45,193 nt of DNA from Hydrogenovibrio sp. UBA650 (GTDB lineage Bacteria; Pseudomonadota; Gammaproteobacteria; Thiomicrospirales; Thiomicrospiraceae). The notes below the pieces were generated by a model. The model was not told the DNA's origin, made no database searches, and worked only from the letters and a program-made list of their open reading frames with translations. Of the stretch, positions 34,259 through 43,063 are shown one piece after another (the stretch's first letter is position 1; each line of letters begins with the position of its first letter). A program made the translations under genes and the position numbers. Location: contig DBOI01000113.1 of NCBI GenBank assembly GCA_002299245.1, forward strand, positions 1,283-46,475, given 5' to 3'.

Positions 34259-35602
34259 TTGAGCGTATATCAACCGCTATCTGACCGCCTTAGACCTCAA
34301 GCATTGGAAGAGTTTGTTGGCCAGACTCATCTCTTGGGAGAGAGAAGACCTCTGACTCGCATGTTAGAGTCGGGTCGCTTACACTCCATTGTATTCTGGG
34401 GGCCGCCAGGGGTCGGGAAAACTACTCTGGCAAGGTTGATTGCCAACTACTCAGATTTACAGTTTATAAGTCTCTCTGCAGTACTCGATGGCGTTAAGGA
34501 AGTTCGAGCAGCGGTTGAACAGGCTAAACTGCACCGCGAACAATTTCAACAGGGCACACTGCTGTTTGTCGATGAGGTGCACCGTTTCAACAAAGCCCAG
34601 CAAGATGCATTTTTGCCTTTTGTTGAAGATGGTACCTTTGTCTTCATTGGAGCGACAACTGAAAACCCGTCTTTTGAACTCAATAACGCATTACTGTCTC
34701 GCGCCAAGGTCTATGTTTTAAAAGTACTTGAAAATGATGAGCTGGAGCAGGTTTTAAGGCGCGGCGCTCAATTGTTAGCGGATGACTTAAGCATTGAAGC
34801 ATCCGTTAATGTCGAGATTGAAGACAGGGCATCTGAGTTGCTTGTTGAAGCGGCAGATGGCGATGCTCGCAGACTGTTAAACAGTCTGGAGCAGGCGATG
34901 GACTCTGCTGAGTATGAGGTAAAGGATGATCTATCAGGCCTGGTAAAACTCACCGTTGAACATTGCAAAGATGTGCTTCAGGGCGGTGTGCGCCGCTTTG
35001 ATAAAGGTGGTGAGGCCTTTTATGATCAAATATCTGCACTGCATAAATCGGTGCGCGGTTCAGACCCGGATGCGACTCTGTACTGGTTGGTCAGGATGCT
35101 GGACGGCGGTGCAGACCCTAGATATTTAGCCAGGCGTTTAGTTCGCATGGCGAGTGAAGATATCGGCAATGCTGACTTAAAAGCGCTGCAAATCACTATT
35201 AATGCAGCAGAAGCCTACGAAAGACTGGGGTCACCAGAAGGCGATTTAGCTCTTGCACAGGCGGCGGTTTACTTGGCGGTAGCGCCAAAATCCAATGCCG
35301 CCTATATGGCCTACAAAGCCGTGTTAGCAGACATTAAAGAGCATGGCTCTTATGAGGTACCTTTGCATCTTCGCAATGCGCCGACTAAATTAATGGCTGA
35401 ACTGGATTATGGCAAAGGTTATCGCTATGCCCACGATGAGCCGGAAGCCTTTGCTGCGGGTGAGTCTTACTTCCCTGAAGAGATGGATGAACGAGATTAC
35501 TACCAGCCAGTGGATCGCGGTCTGGAGATTAAGATCGCAGCCAAAATGACTCACTTGCGGGAGTTAAATCAGAATGCGATCCATAAACGACGAAAAGGTT
35601 GA
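34259..35602 (+). CDS. rarA: RarA (MgsA), replication-associated AAA+ ATPase
   Basis: RarA is an AAA+ ATPase acting at stalled replication forks and interacting with SSB. It has Walker A GPPGVGKTT at about 48-56, Walker B LLFVDEVHRFNKAQQDAF and sensor 1 FIGATTENPSFE. The C-terminal MgsA tetramerisation domain contains DPDATLYWLVRMLDGGADPRYLARR. It starts at TTG with a weak ribosome site and has 447 residues. It lies 59 bases after lolA and six before crcB. Confidence 0.97.
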   Translation: MSVYQPLSDRLRPQALEEFVGQTHLLGERRPLTRMLESGRLHSIVFWGPPGVGKTTLARLIANYSDLQFISLSAVLDGVKEVRAAVEQAKLHREQFQQGTLLFVDEVHRFNKAQQDAFLPFVEDGTFVFIGATTENPSFELNNALLSRAKVYVLKVLENDELEQVLRRGAQLLADDLSIEASVNVEIEDRASELLVEAADGDARRLLNSLEQAMDSAEYEVKDDLSGLVKLTVEHCKDVLQGGVRRFDKGGEAFYDQISALHKSVRGSDPDATLYWLVRMLDGGADPRYLARRLVRMASEDIGNADLKALQITINAAEAYERLGSPEGDLALAQAAVYLAVAPKSNAAYMAYKAVLADIKEHGSYEVPLHLRNAPTKLMAELDYGKGYRYAHDEPEAFAAGESYFPEEMDERDYYQPVDRGLEIKIAAKMTHLRELNQNAIHKRRKG

Positions 35603-35608
35603 TAACAA

Positions 35609-35992
35609 ATGATTTCCACATGGGGTTGGATAGCAATTGCTGTTGGTGGAGCCTTAGGTGCTGTTGGACGTTTTGCAATGTCACATCAGGTCTATCAGCT
35701 GTTTGGTCGTGATTTTGCCTGGGGAACTCTGTCTGTCAATGTAATAGGCTCATTTTTTATGGGGTTGATTGCAGTGCTATTGGTTGATAAATTGGATCTT
35801 TCCAGCGAGTGGCGTGCGTTTCTAATGGTTGGTTTTCTGGGGGCATTTACTACCTTTTCAACCTTCAGTTACGAGACTATGCAGTACATCCAAATAGGCG
35901 AGATCACCAAGGCACTATTGAATATCGCGGTAAGTGTGGTCAGCTGTTTAATAGCGGTTTGGATTGGAATGTTAGTGGCAAAACAAATTTAA
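35609..35992 (+). CDS. crcB: CrcB/Fluc fluoride channel
   Basis: CrcB exports fluoride as a dual-topology dimer. The 127-residue product has four membrane helices and the family motifs GALGAVGRFAMSH, NVIGSFFMG and FLGAFTTFSTFSYE. It lies six bases after rarA and eight before gcvT, so it is in the middle of an apparent operon. No fluoride riboswitch is present, and there would be no room for one. Confidence 0.95.
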   Translation: MISTWGWIAIAVGGALGAVGRFAMSHQVYQLFGRDFAWGTLSVNVIGSFFMGLIAVLLVDKLDLSSEWRAFLMVGFLGAFTTFSTFSYETMQYIQIGEITKALLNIAVSVVSCLIAVWIGMLVAKQI

Positions 35993-36000
35993 GGATTAAT

Positions 36001-37125
36001 ATGAGTTCAAATGACTGTTCTCTTCAGCGCACCGCGCTCTATGATCTTCACATAGAAGCAGGGGCGAAAATGGTACCTTTTGCAGGCTATGATATGCCAG
36101 TTCAGTACCCATTGGGTATTAAAAAAGAGCATCTTCATAGCAGAGAAAAAGCAGGCCTGTTTGACGTTTCTCATATGGGACAGGTGGTTTTAAAAGGTCA
36201 AAGAGCGGCACGCGCACTGGAGCGTTTAGTGCCGGTGGATATTGTTGATTTGGGAGAGATGTGCCAACGCTATGCTCTGTTTACCAATGAGCAGGGTGGA
36301 GTGATGGATGACCTAATGGTTACCAATACTGGCGAGCAGCTGTTTTTAGTCGTGAATGCAGCCTGTAAAGAGCAGGATATTGAACATTTAAAAACTCACT
36401 TGGCGGATCAGTGCGAGATTGAAGTGCTTGAAGATAGAGCACTATTAGCCCTCCAAGGCCCTAAAGCGGGTGAAGTTTTTGCCAAGTTGGCACCGGAGTC
36501 TGCCGATATGGTGTTTATGACTGCTAAGAACCTGTCAATTAATGGTATAGACTGTTTTGTGACTCGTTCGGGTTATACCGGTGAAGACGGTTTTGAAATT
36601 TCTGTAGCCAATCACCAAGCAGAAGAATTAGCTAAAATCTTGCTAGCAGATAACGATGTTGAGTGGATCGGTTTAGGTGCACGTGATTCACTGCGTTTGG
36701 AAGCAGGGTTATGCCTCTACGGTAATGATTTGAATAATGAAATCTCTCCGGTAGAAGCCAGTTTGATGTGGGCCTTATCTAAACCTCGTCGTGCCGATGG
36801 TGAGCGTCCAGGAGGTTATATTGGCGCTGATGTAATTATGCAGCAGATGCAAGAAGGCGTGACTCGCAAACGCGTTGGAATTAAAGCATTGGGTAAAATG
36901 CCGGTGCGCGATGGCGTTGAACTGGTTGATGAGAATGACACGGTTGTTGGTAAGGTGAGCAGTGGCGGTTTTGGCCCTGCATTTGGCGGCCCGGTTGCAA
37001 TGGGATATGTTCCAACCGAAATGGCTCAAGAAGGGGTAAAATTAGATGCATTGGTTCGCGGTAAAAAAGTACCGGTTGAGGTAGTCAAGCTACCTTTCGT
37101 TAAACAGAATTACTTCCGAGGCTAA
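36001..37125 (+). CDS. gcvT: GcvT, aminomethyltransferase (glycine cleavage T protein)
   Basis: GcvT takes the aminomethyl group from lipoyl-GcvH and makes 5,10-methylenetetrahydrofolate and ammonia. The product is 374 residues, with AGAKMVPFAGYDMPVQYPLG near the N-terminus, FDVSHMGQV, and RSGYTGEDGFEI. The ATG at 36001 has AAGGA nearby. The frame is open further upstream through crcB, but that part overlaps crcB and does not resemble GcvT. It begins the gcvT-gcvH-gcvP order, with a REP-like hairpin after it. Confidence 0.97.
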   Translation: MSSNDCSLQRTALYDLHIEAGAKMVPFAGYDMPVQYPLGIKKEHLHSREKAGLFDVSHMGQVVLKGQRAARALERLVPVDIVDLGEMCQRYALFTNEQGGVMDDLMVTNTGEQLFLVVNAACKEQDIEHLKTHLADQCEIEVLEDRALLALQGPKAGEVFAKLAPESADMVFMTAKNLSINGIDCFVTRSGYTGEDGFEISVANHQAEELAKILLADNDVEWIGLGARDSLRLEAGLCLYGNDLNNEISPVEASLMWALSKPRRADGERPGGYIGADVIMQQMQEGVTRKRVGIKALGKMPVRDGVELVDENDTVVGKVSSGGFGPAFGGPVAMGYVPTEMAQEGVKLDALVRGKKVPVEVVKLPFVKQNYFRG

Positions 37126-37159
37126 AATCGTACTGGCAAAAACCGACTAATGGCCTGCA

Positions 37160-37232
37160 AACTTCGTTTTCTGCGCTTCCGGTGCTCATGTACTTCAATG
37201 TACATTCCGCTACGGTTCTCGAAAACGGAGTT
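37160..37232. repeat. REP-like imperfect inverted repeat between gcvT and gcvH
   Basis: The outer arms AACTTCGTTTTC (37160-37171) and GAAAACGGAGTT (37221-37232) pair in 11 of 12 positions. The centre ATGTAC/GTACAT (37188-37205) forms a perfect stem with a six-base loop, and CCG/CGG pairs lie between. The whole 73-base element could fold as one long hairpin. It resembles the families of small intergenic palindromes dispersed in many gammaproteobacterial genomes. Only one copy is in this window, so its repeat nature is inferred. Confidence 0.55.
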
Positions 37233-37317
37233 TTCGTCACATTATTCAATTTTTGACAGCACGATTTATTACAGAATTATTTAGAGAAAACACATTCCGT
37301 TTTTAGGAGATAGAATT

Positions 37318-37692
37318 ATGAGCAATATCAAATACAGTGCAGAGCATGAGTGGATTCAGGACAATGGTGATGGTACGGTTTTGATCGGAATCACTGATTT
37401 TGCCCAACAACAGTTAGGTGATCTGGTGTTTGTTGAGTTGCCTGAAGTAGGTGATGAAATTACCAAAGGTGAAGAGATCTCGGTTATTGAATCTGTAAAA
37501 GCGGCTAGTGATCTGTATGCCCCTGTTGATGGTACAGTGATTGAGGTTAATGAAGCCCTGGAAGATGAGCCTGAGTTAATTAATGAAGATGCTATGGCAA
37601 ACTGGATTCTAAAAGTTGAGCTTGCAGATACATCTGATCTGGATGATCTGATGGACGAAGCTGCTTATCAAGAGTTAACAGAAGAAGAGTAA
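37318..37692 (+). CDS. gcvH: GcvH, lipoyl carrier of the glycine cleavage system
   Basis: GcvH carries the aminomethyl intermediate on its lipoyl arm between GcvP and GcvT. The 124-residue product has the lipoylation motif ISVIESVKAASD with lysine 61. HEWI near the N-terminus and GITDFAQQQLGD are typical. TAGGAGA precedes the ATG. A strong terminator-like hairpin lies just after it, before gcvP. Confidence 0.98.
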   Translation: MSNIKYSAEHEWIQDNGDGTVLIGITDFAQQQLGDLVFVELPEVGDEITKGEEISVIESVKAASDLYAPVDGTVIEVNEALEDEPELINEDAMANWILKVELADTSDLDDLMDEAAYQELTEEE

Positions 37693-37712
37693 ACCTAAAA
37701 CTAATTCTACAG

Positions 37713-37750
37713 GCCAGTTCGGCAATTGCCGAACTGGCTTTTGTTTTTTT
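37713..37750 (+). terminator. Terminator or attenuator between gcvH and gcvP
   Basis: GCCAGTTCGGCAA (37713-37725) and TTGCCGAACTGGC (37726-37738) form a perfect 26-base palindrome, followed by TTTTG and seven T residues. It has the hallmarks of an intrinsic terminator, yet gcvP follows 26 bases later with no visible promoter. It may tune how much transcript reaches gcvP. Confidence 0.9.
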
Positions 37751-37763
37751 ACGGAGAAGTTAT

Positions 37764-40685
37764 ATGTCAGTTTCTGTGCAAAACGTCACGCTCAATCAGC
37801 TAAAAAACTGTTCATTGGATGAACTACAAAATGCTGAACAATTTGTTAACCGACACTTGGGACCATGTGATTCTGAGCAGCAAGCGATGCTTGAAACTTT
37901 GGGTTTGAGTTCAGTTGCCGAACTGATTGATAAGGTAGTGCCTGAATCGATTCGTCGCCAGGATGAGATGGATATTTCTACAGGCCTGTCAGAACATGAC
38001 TCTCTGCAAAAACTTAAACAGATAGCTGCAAAAAACAAAGTTCTAAAATCGTTTATTGGTATGGGGTATTACAACACTCTGACACCGCCAACAATTCAGC
38101 GAAACATTCTGGAAAACCCAGCTTGGTATACCGCTTATACCCCTTATCAAGCTGAAATTTCTCAGGGACGTTTGGAAGCCATGCTTAACTTCCAAACCAT
38201 GGTTTCAGATTTAACAGGCCTTGAATTGGCAAATGCCTCGATGTTGGATGAAGCGACTGCTTGTGCCGAAGCTATGACCCTTTGTCAGCGAATGAGCAAG
38301 TCCAAAGGCAAGGTGTTCTTTGTTGCCGATGACTGTCACCCGCAGAACATTGAGGTGATACAAACTCGTGCGGAACCACTCGGTATTGAAGTCGTGGTAG
38401 GCAATCCGGCAGATGGTTTTGATGGTTATGATTTGTTTGGAGTATTGTTGCAGTATCCTGGAACTTACGGTGATATTGTTGATTTCTCTGACCTGATCGA
38501 ACAGGCCCATGCCAAGAAGGCACTGGTGGCGATGTCGGCTGATCTGTTGGCGCTAACGCTTTTGAAAACTCCAGCCGAAATGGGCGCGGATGTGGTAGTG
38601 GGGAATACCCAGCGTTTTGGTGTGCCGCTCGGTTATGGCGGTCCACACGCAGCCTATATGGCAACTCGTGATAAGTTTAAACGCTCTATGCCCGGTCGTC
38701 TGATTGGGGTCTCTTTAGACAGCCGTGGTGAAAAAGCTTATCGCCTGGCACTGCAAACCCGTGAACAGCATATTCGCCGCGAGAAAGCGACGAGTAATAT
38801 CTGTACTGCTCAAGCGTTACTGGCGGTTATGGCGAGTATGTATGCGGTCTATCACGGAGCTGAAGGCCTGACTAAAATTGCCTATCGCACCCATAGATAC
38901 ACTCAGTTATTTGCGACAGGCCTCAGACAATTAGGATTTGAAGTGCCGAGCCAGGTTTACTTTGACACGATCAAGGTCTCGGTTTCTGGTAAGGCAGAAA
39001 ACATTTCTTTGAATGCCGTCGATGCTGGTTATAACTTGCGTTTGGTAGATGAGAATACACTGACTGTTGCGTTTGATGAAACCACAACTCAACAGGATAT
39101 TGAGAAGCTTTGGCAGGTCTTTGCTGGAGACAAAGCGGATTCCGTCTCAGTCAGTACGGTTGCCGCCGAAGAGATTATTCCTGAATCCTTGTTAAGAAGC
39201 TCTGAATTCTTAACTCATCCGGTATTCCATGAACACCGCTCAGAAACTGAGATGATGCGCTATATGCGTTATCTGGCCGATAAAGATTTGGCTCTGGATA
39301 GAGCGATGATTCCGCTTGGTTCCTGCACTATGAAACTCAATGCCACTGCCGAGCTTATGCCGGTTTCCTGGCCAGAATTTGCAGGCCTGCACCCATTTGT
39401 ACCGCTCAATCAAGCAAAGGGTTATCAGCAGATGTGCACCGAACTTGAGCAGATGCTCTGTGAAGCCACCGGCTATGACGCGATTTCTCTACAGCCTAAC
39501 TCCGGTGCCCAAGGTGAATATGCAGGCCTGCTGGCTATTCGTGCCTATCATCAGAGTCGTGGCGAGAGTAACCGTAATATCTGTTTAATTCCAGCATCGG
39601 CTCATGGAACCAACCCGGCCTCGGCGCAAATGGTAGGCATGGATGTGGTGGTGGTTAAGACCACTGCGGAAGGTGAAATTGATATTGATGACCTGACAGC
39701 GAAGTTAGAAAAGCACTCTGCAAATGTTTCAGCAATTATGATCACTTATCCGTCAACTCACGGAGTATTTGAAGAGAGTGTGCGTACAGTCTGTGACCTG
39801 GTGCACCAGCACGGTGGTCAAGTCTATATCGACGGTGCCAATATGAACGCTATGGTTGGTGTCTCTGCACCGGGACATTTTGGTGGTGATGTTTCTCATT
39901 TGAATTTACATAAGACGTTTGCAATTCCACATGGTGGTGGAGGCCCGGGCGTTGGCCCAATTGGAGTTGGTAAACATTTGGCTCCATTTCTACCGGGTTA
40001 TGCGGTAGTTGAAACCGATAGTGAACCGCAAACAGTGGGTGCAGTCTCAGCAGCGCCTTGGGGGAGTGCTGGTGTCCTACCTATCAGTTGGAGCTATATT
40101 AGAATGATGGGGCGTCAAGGCCTGATTCAAGCAACTGAAACCGCAATTCTGAATGCCAACTATGTCGCAAGTCGTTTGGCGCCTCACTATCCCATTTTGT
40201 ATAGTGACGCCAATGGCCGCGTGGCGCACGAATGTATTATCGATGTGCGGCCAATTAAAGAGGAGTCGGGGATTAGCGTTGATGATATTGCCAAGCGTCT
40301 GATTGATTACGGTTTTCATGCACCGACCATGTCATTTCCGGTGGCCGGAACCTTAATGATTGAACCGACCGAGTCAGAGTCTAAATACGAATTGGATCGT
40401 TTCTGTGATGCGATGATTTCGATTAAAGACGAGATTAACAAGGTGGCAAGCGGTGAGCTTAACGAGGACGATAATCCATTGAAGAATGCTCCGCATACTG
40501 CTGATACGGTTATGGCAGATGATTGGCAACACAGTTACTCTCGTGAGTTGGCGGCCTATCCATTGGCTAGCTTACGCGACAATAAATACTGGTGTCCGGT
40601 AGGACGCGTCGATAATGTCTACGGTGATAGAAACTTGATTTGTTCATGTCCTCCATTGAGTGACTATGAAGAGTCTGCAGAGTAG
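37764..40685 (+). CDS. gcvP: GcvP, glycine decarboxylase (P protein)
   Basis: GcvP is the PLP enzyme that decarboxylates glycine and loads GcvH. It is the single-chain form of 973 residues, both halves fused. The PLP lysine is K717 in LNLHKTFAIPHGGGGPG. Other family marks are GYYNTLTPPTIQRNILENP in the N-terminal half and PLGSCTMKLNA in the C-terminal half. ACGGAG precedes the ATG. gcvR follows 19 bases later. Confidence 0.98.
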   Translation: MSVSVQNVTLNQLKNCSLDELQNAEQFVNRHLGPCDSEQQAMLETLGLSSVAELIDKVVPESIRRQDEMDISTGLSEHDSLQKLKQIAAKNKVLKSFIGMGYYNTLTPPTIQRNILENPAWYTAYTPYQAEISQGRLEAMLNFQTMVSDLTGLELANASMLDEATACAEAMTLCQRMSKSKGKVFFVADDCHPQNIEVIQTRAEPLGIEVVVGNPADGFDGYDLFGVLLQYPGTYGDIVDFSDLIEQAHAKKALVAMSADLLALTLLKTPAEMGADVVVGNTQRFGVPLGYGGPHAAYMATRDKFKRSMPGRLIGVSLDSRGEKAYRLALQTREQHIRREKATSNICTAQALLAVMASMYAVYHGAEGLTKIAYRTHRYTQLFATGLRQLGFEVPSQVYFDTIKVSVSGKAENISLNAVDAGYNLRLVDENTLTVAFDETTTQQDIEKLWQVFAGDKADSVSVSTVAAEEIIPESLLRSSEFLTHPVFHEHRSETEMMRYMRYLADKDLALDRAMIPLGSCTMKLNATAELMPVSWPEFAGLHPFVPLNQAKGYQQMCTELEQMLCEATGYDAISLQPNSGAQGEYAGLLAIRAYHQSRGESNRNICLIPASAHGTNPASAQMVGMDVVVVKTTAEGEIDIDDLTAKLEKHSANVSAIMITYPSTHGVFEESVRTVCDLVHQHGGQVYIDGANMNAMVGVSAPGHFGGDVSHLNLHKTFAIPHGGGGPGVGPIGVGKHLAPFLPGYAVVETDSEPQTVGAVSAAPWGSAGVLPISWSYIRMMGRQGLIQATETAILNANYVASRLAPHYPILYSDANGRVAHECIIDVRPIKEESGISVDDIAKRLIDYGFHAPTMSFPVAGTLMIEPTESESKYELDRFCDAMISIKDEINKVASGELNEDDNPLKNAPHTADTVMADDWQHSYSRELAAYPLASLRDNKYWCPVGRVDNVYGDRNLICSCPPLSDYEESAE

Positions 40686-40704
40686 AAGGCGAGGGAGAAC
40701 AACT

Positions 40705-41241
40705 ATGAAACAATCGATTGTAATCAGTGTATTGGGTAATGACTCTCCAGGCCTTGTTGAGTCGCTTTCAAAGATTATTGTTGCCCATCAGGGTTGCTGG
40801 GTAGAGAGTCGAATGGCGAGTTTGGCCGGTAAGTTTGCGGGTATTTTGCGTGTAGATATTCCTGAACAGCAGGTTGAGGCTTTCCAAGAAGCACTGTCGA
40901 CTGCAGATGATTTGGGCTTAAGTGTCATTTTTGAAAGGTCTCAGGTAATTTCACAAGCGAATTTACAGGCCTCTGAAAACCAATTCCATATTGAGCTAGT
41001 CGGACAGGATCAACCGGGCATTATCCATCGTATCTCAACTGAGTTGGCGAAAATCAATGCCAGTGTTGATGAATTGCACACAGAAGTAACTGAAGCCTCT
41101 ATGTCTGGTGAGAACTTGTTTAAAGCTGATATGACAATTCATATTGCCAGTGATGTCAGTTCGGCAGAGATTCAAGATGTACTCGAAGATTTAGCTAATG
41201 AGTTAATTGTTGATATTGATCTTGTTGATGGTACTGATTAA
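40705..41241 (+). CDS. gcvR: GcvR, ACT-domain regulator of glycine cleavage
   Basis: GcvR is a glycine-sensing repressor that in E. coli binds GcvA. The 178-residue product has two ACT domains, one starting IVISVLGNDSPGLVESLSKI and the other FHIELVGQDQPGIIHRISTEL. The ATG at 40705 is preceded by GAGGGAGA; the frame continues upstream into gcvP, but that extension overlaps the gcvP end. Its position at the end of the gcv operon supports the assignment. No gcvA is in the window, so the partner is unknown. Confidence 0.9.
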   Translation: MKQSIVISVLGNDSPGLVESLSKIIVAHQGCWVESRMASLAGKFAGILRVDIPEQQVEAFQEALSTADDLGLSVIFERSQVISQANLQASENQFHIELVGQDQPGIIHRISTELAKINASVDELHTEVTEASMSGENLFKADMTIHIASDVSSAEIQDVLEDLANELIVDIDLVDGTD

Positions 41242-41328
41242 CTATTAACCGAATTGGCTTTGATTTGAGTTAAAATACTGCCCTTCAATTATTTAAACCA
41301 CTTGATTATTTAGTAGATAGAGAAACCG

Positions 41329-42621
41329 ATGTTAGACGCCAAGTTACTGAGAACCGATTTAGAAAATGTGGCTGCCAAGCTAAAAACTCGAGGCTATGAA
41401 CTGGATGTTGACCAGATTCAAAGCCTAGAAGCACAGCGCAAAGAGCTACAGTCCAAGGCGCAAAACCTACAGGCAGAGCGCAACTCTAAATCCAAAGGTA
41501 TCGGTAAAGCCAAAGCTCAGGGTGAAGATATTGCACCGCTATTGGCTGAAGTTGAGAGTCTAAAAGGGCAGCTGGAAGAAGCTGAAAGCGCTTCTGAAGC
41601 AGTTCAGGCTCAGATTGAAGAGATCTATGCAGGTATTCCAAATATTCCCCATGACTCTGTTCCGGTTGGTGACAGTGAAGATGATAATGTTGAAGTTCGA
41701 GTTTGGGGGGAGCCGAAGGCGTTTGATTTTGAAGCTAAAGATCATGTTGATATTGCAGAAGCTCGCGGCTGGTATGACAATGATGCAGCGGTAAAAGTCA
41801 CCTCTTCACGCTTTTCTGTATTGAAGGGGCCAATGGCTAAGTTACAGCGCGCTTTAACTCAGTTTATGTTGGATACTCATGCAGAACATGGCTATGAAGA
41901 GGTTTATGTGCCTTACATTGTTAACCAAGACAGTCTGCGTGGAACAGGACAACTACCCAAGTTTGAAGAAGACCTCTACAAACTTGGCAAACACGAAGAG
42001 CACGAAACCAATGATCGTGATCTCTATTTGATTCCAACCGCAGAAGTGCCAATTACCAACCTGATGCGCGATGAGATTCTTGAAGAGTCTGACCTGCCAA
42101 TTAAATTTACCGGCCATACTCCGTGTTTCCGTTCTGAAGCAGGTTCCTATGGTCGTGATACCCGTGGCTTAATTCGCCAACATCAGTTTGAAAAGGTGGA
42201 GATGGTTCAGTTTGTTCACCCTGAGAAGTCGCATGAAGCACTGGAAGAATTAACAGGCCATGCTGAAACCATCCTGCAAAAACTTGAATTGCCGTATCGT
42301 CTAGTCACTCTGTGTACCGGTGATATTGGTTTCTCCGCGGCAAAAACTTTTGATTTGGAAGTTTGGCTACCGGGACAGTCTGCCTATAGAGAGATCTCTT
42401 CTTGTTCTAACTTTGAAGACTTCCAGGCCAGACGTTCAATGATTCGTTTTCGTTCAGCGGAAGCTAAGGGCAAGCCGCAACTGGTCCATACTTTGAATGG
42501 CTCTGGTTTAGCAGTAGGGCGCACTCTGGTTGCGGTATTGGAAAACTATCAGAACGCAGATGGCAGCATCACTGTACCGCAAGTTCTACGCCCTTATCTG
42601 GGTGGTGTAGAAAGCTTGTAA
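41329..42621 (+). CDS. serS: SerS, seryl-tRNA synthetase
   Basis: SerS charges tRNA-Ser with serine. The N-terminal 110 residues form the long antiparallel coiled coil that grips the tRNA-Ser long variable arm. The class II core has motif 2 (CFRSEAGSYGRDTRG) and motif 3 (NGSGLAVGRTLVAVLENY). Its 430 residues are typical. An 87-base A/T-rich gap separates it from gcvR; a TAAAAT at 41272 could be a -10, but no good -35 is present. A terminator follows, and a tRNA-Ser gene is 490 bases downstream. Confidence 0.98.
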   Translation: MLDAKLLRTDLENVAAKLKTRGYELDVDQIQSLEAQRKELQSKAQNLQAERNSKSKGIGKAKAQGEDIAPLLAEVESLKGQLEEAESASEAVQAQIEEIYAGIPNIPHDSVPVGDSEDDNVEVRVWGEPKAFDFEAKDHVDIAEARGWYDNDAAVKVTSSRFSVLKGPMAKLQRALTQFMLDTHAEHGYEEVYVPYIVNQDSLRGTGQLPKFEEDLYKLGKHEEHETNDRDLYLIPTAEVPITNLMRDEILEESDLPIKFTGHTPCFRSEAGSYGRDTRGLIRQHQFEKVEMVQFVHPEKSHEALEELTGHAETILQKLELPYRLVTLCTGDIGFSAAKTFDLEVWLPGQSAYREISSCSNFEDFQARRSMIRFRSAEAKGKPQLVHTLNGSGLAVGRTLVAVLENYQNADGSITVPQVLRPYLGGVESL

Positions 42622-42643
42622 AAAAGTTTAACCTGCATCTAAT

Positions 42644-42675
42644 AAAAAGGCATTCAATTTTGAGTGCCTTTTTAA
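42644..42675 (+). terminator. Rho-independent terminator after serS
   Basis: AAAAAGGCATTCA (42644-42656) pairs with TGAGTGCCTTTTT (42661-42673), with one G-T pair and a four-base loop, and the T tract is part of the lower stem. It is 23 bases after the serS stop. Confidence 0.9.
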
Positions 42676-42766
42676 TTTTTGAAGTCAAAAAAACTGGCTC
42701 TTAAATCGACAATTCGATTATTCTCAATCCTTTCAGGCTCAAGAAGTTCTATTCTTTTCCAGAGCC

Positions 42767-42794
42767 CAAGCTCTAAACCACAAGCTCTAAACCA
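42767..42794 (+). repeat. Tandem 14-bp duplication
   Basis: CAAGCTCTAAACCA occurs twice with no spacer (42767-42780 and 42781-42794). It lies in the otherwise gene-poor 486-base stretch between serS and tRNA-Ser, directly upstream of a possible 52-codon gene. Probably a replication-slippage duplication. Confidence 0.9.
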
Positions 42795-42797
42795 TGA

Positions 42798-42956
42798 ATG
42801 TCACCATCTCTTTTAATCACTCTATGGCGATGCAATATTTGGAGCCGGGTTGTTGGCTATTACTCGCAGCCTGAATATACTTTTGTATTGGGCCTATTAG
42901 TGATCGCTTTATGGGTAGTGAACTTAGCAACAGGATCTTGTTTTAGCAGGCTATAG
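42798..42956 (+). CDS. Possible 52-residue membrane protein
   Basis: An ATG frame encodes 52 residues with a basic, aromatic N-terminal part (LITLWRCNIWSRVVGYYSQP) and one convincing membrane helix (FVLGLLVIALWVVNLATG), ending CFSRL. The amphiphilic layout looks like a real small membrane protein. However, there is no ribosome site before the ATG and a tandem duplication abuts the start, so it could be the tail of a decayed gene. The remainder of the serS to tRNA-Ser gap, apart from the terminator, the duplication and the tRNA promoter, shows nothing I can name. Confidence 0.4.
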   Translation: MSPSLLITLWRCNIWSRVVGYYSQPEYTFVLGLLVIALWVVNLATGSCFSRL

Positions 42957-43063
42957 CAGCGTTAATTGAATGAAAGAGATGGGTTTGAAATAGGTGTAAT
43001 AGCCCTGCAATTTCATTCAAAAGATTATTACTAAGATTTTACAAAAAAACTACAGTAAATTTG

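Noticed and set aside
35809..36000. Long upstream open extension of the gcvT frame
   Set aside because: It overlaps crcB in another frame, has no resemblance to GcvT, and the ATG at 36001 has a ribosome site and matches the known N-terminus.
37126..37317. Possible glycine riboswitch before gcvH
   Set aside because: The gap is filled by a REP-like inverted repeat and lacks the paired conserved cores of a glycine aptamer; the gcvT leader is only 8 bases.
40660..40704. Upstream open extension of the gcvR frame
   Set aside because: It lies inside the gcvP end; the ATG at 40705 follows GAGGGAGA and gives the expected ACT-domain start.
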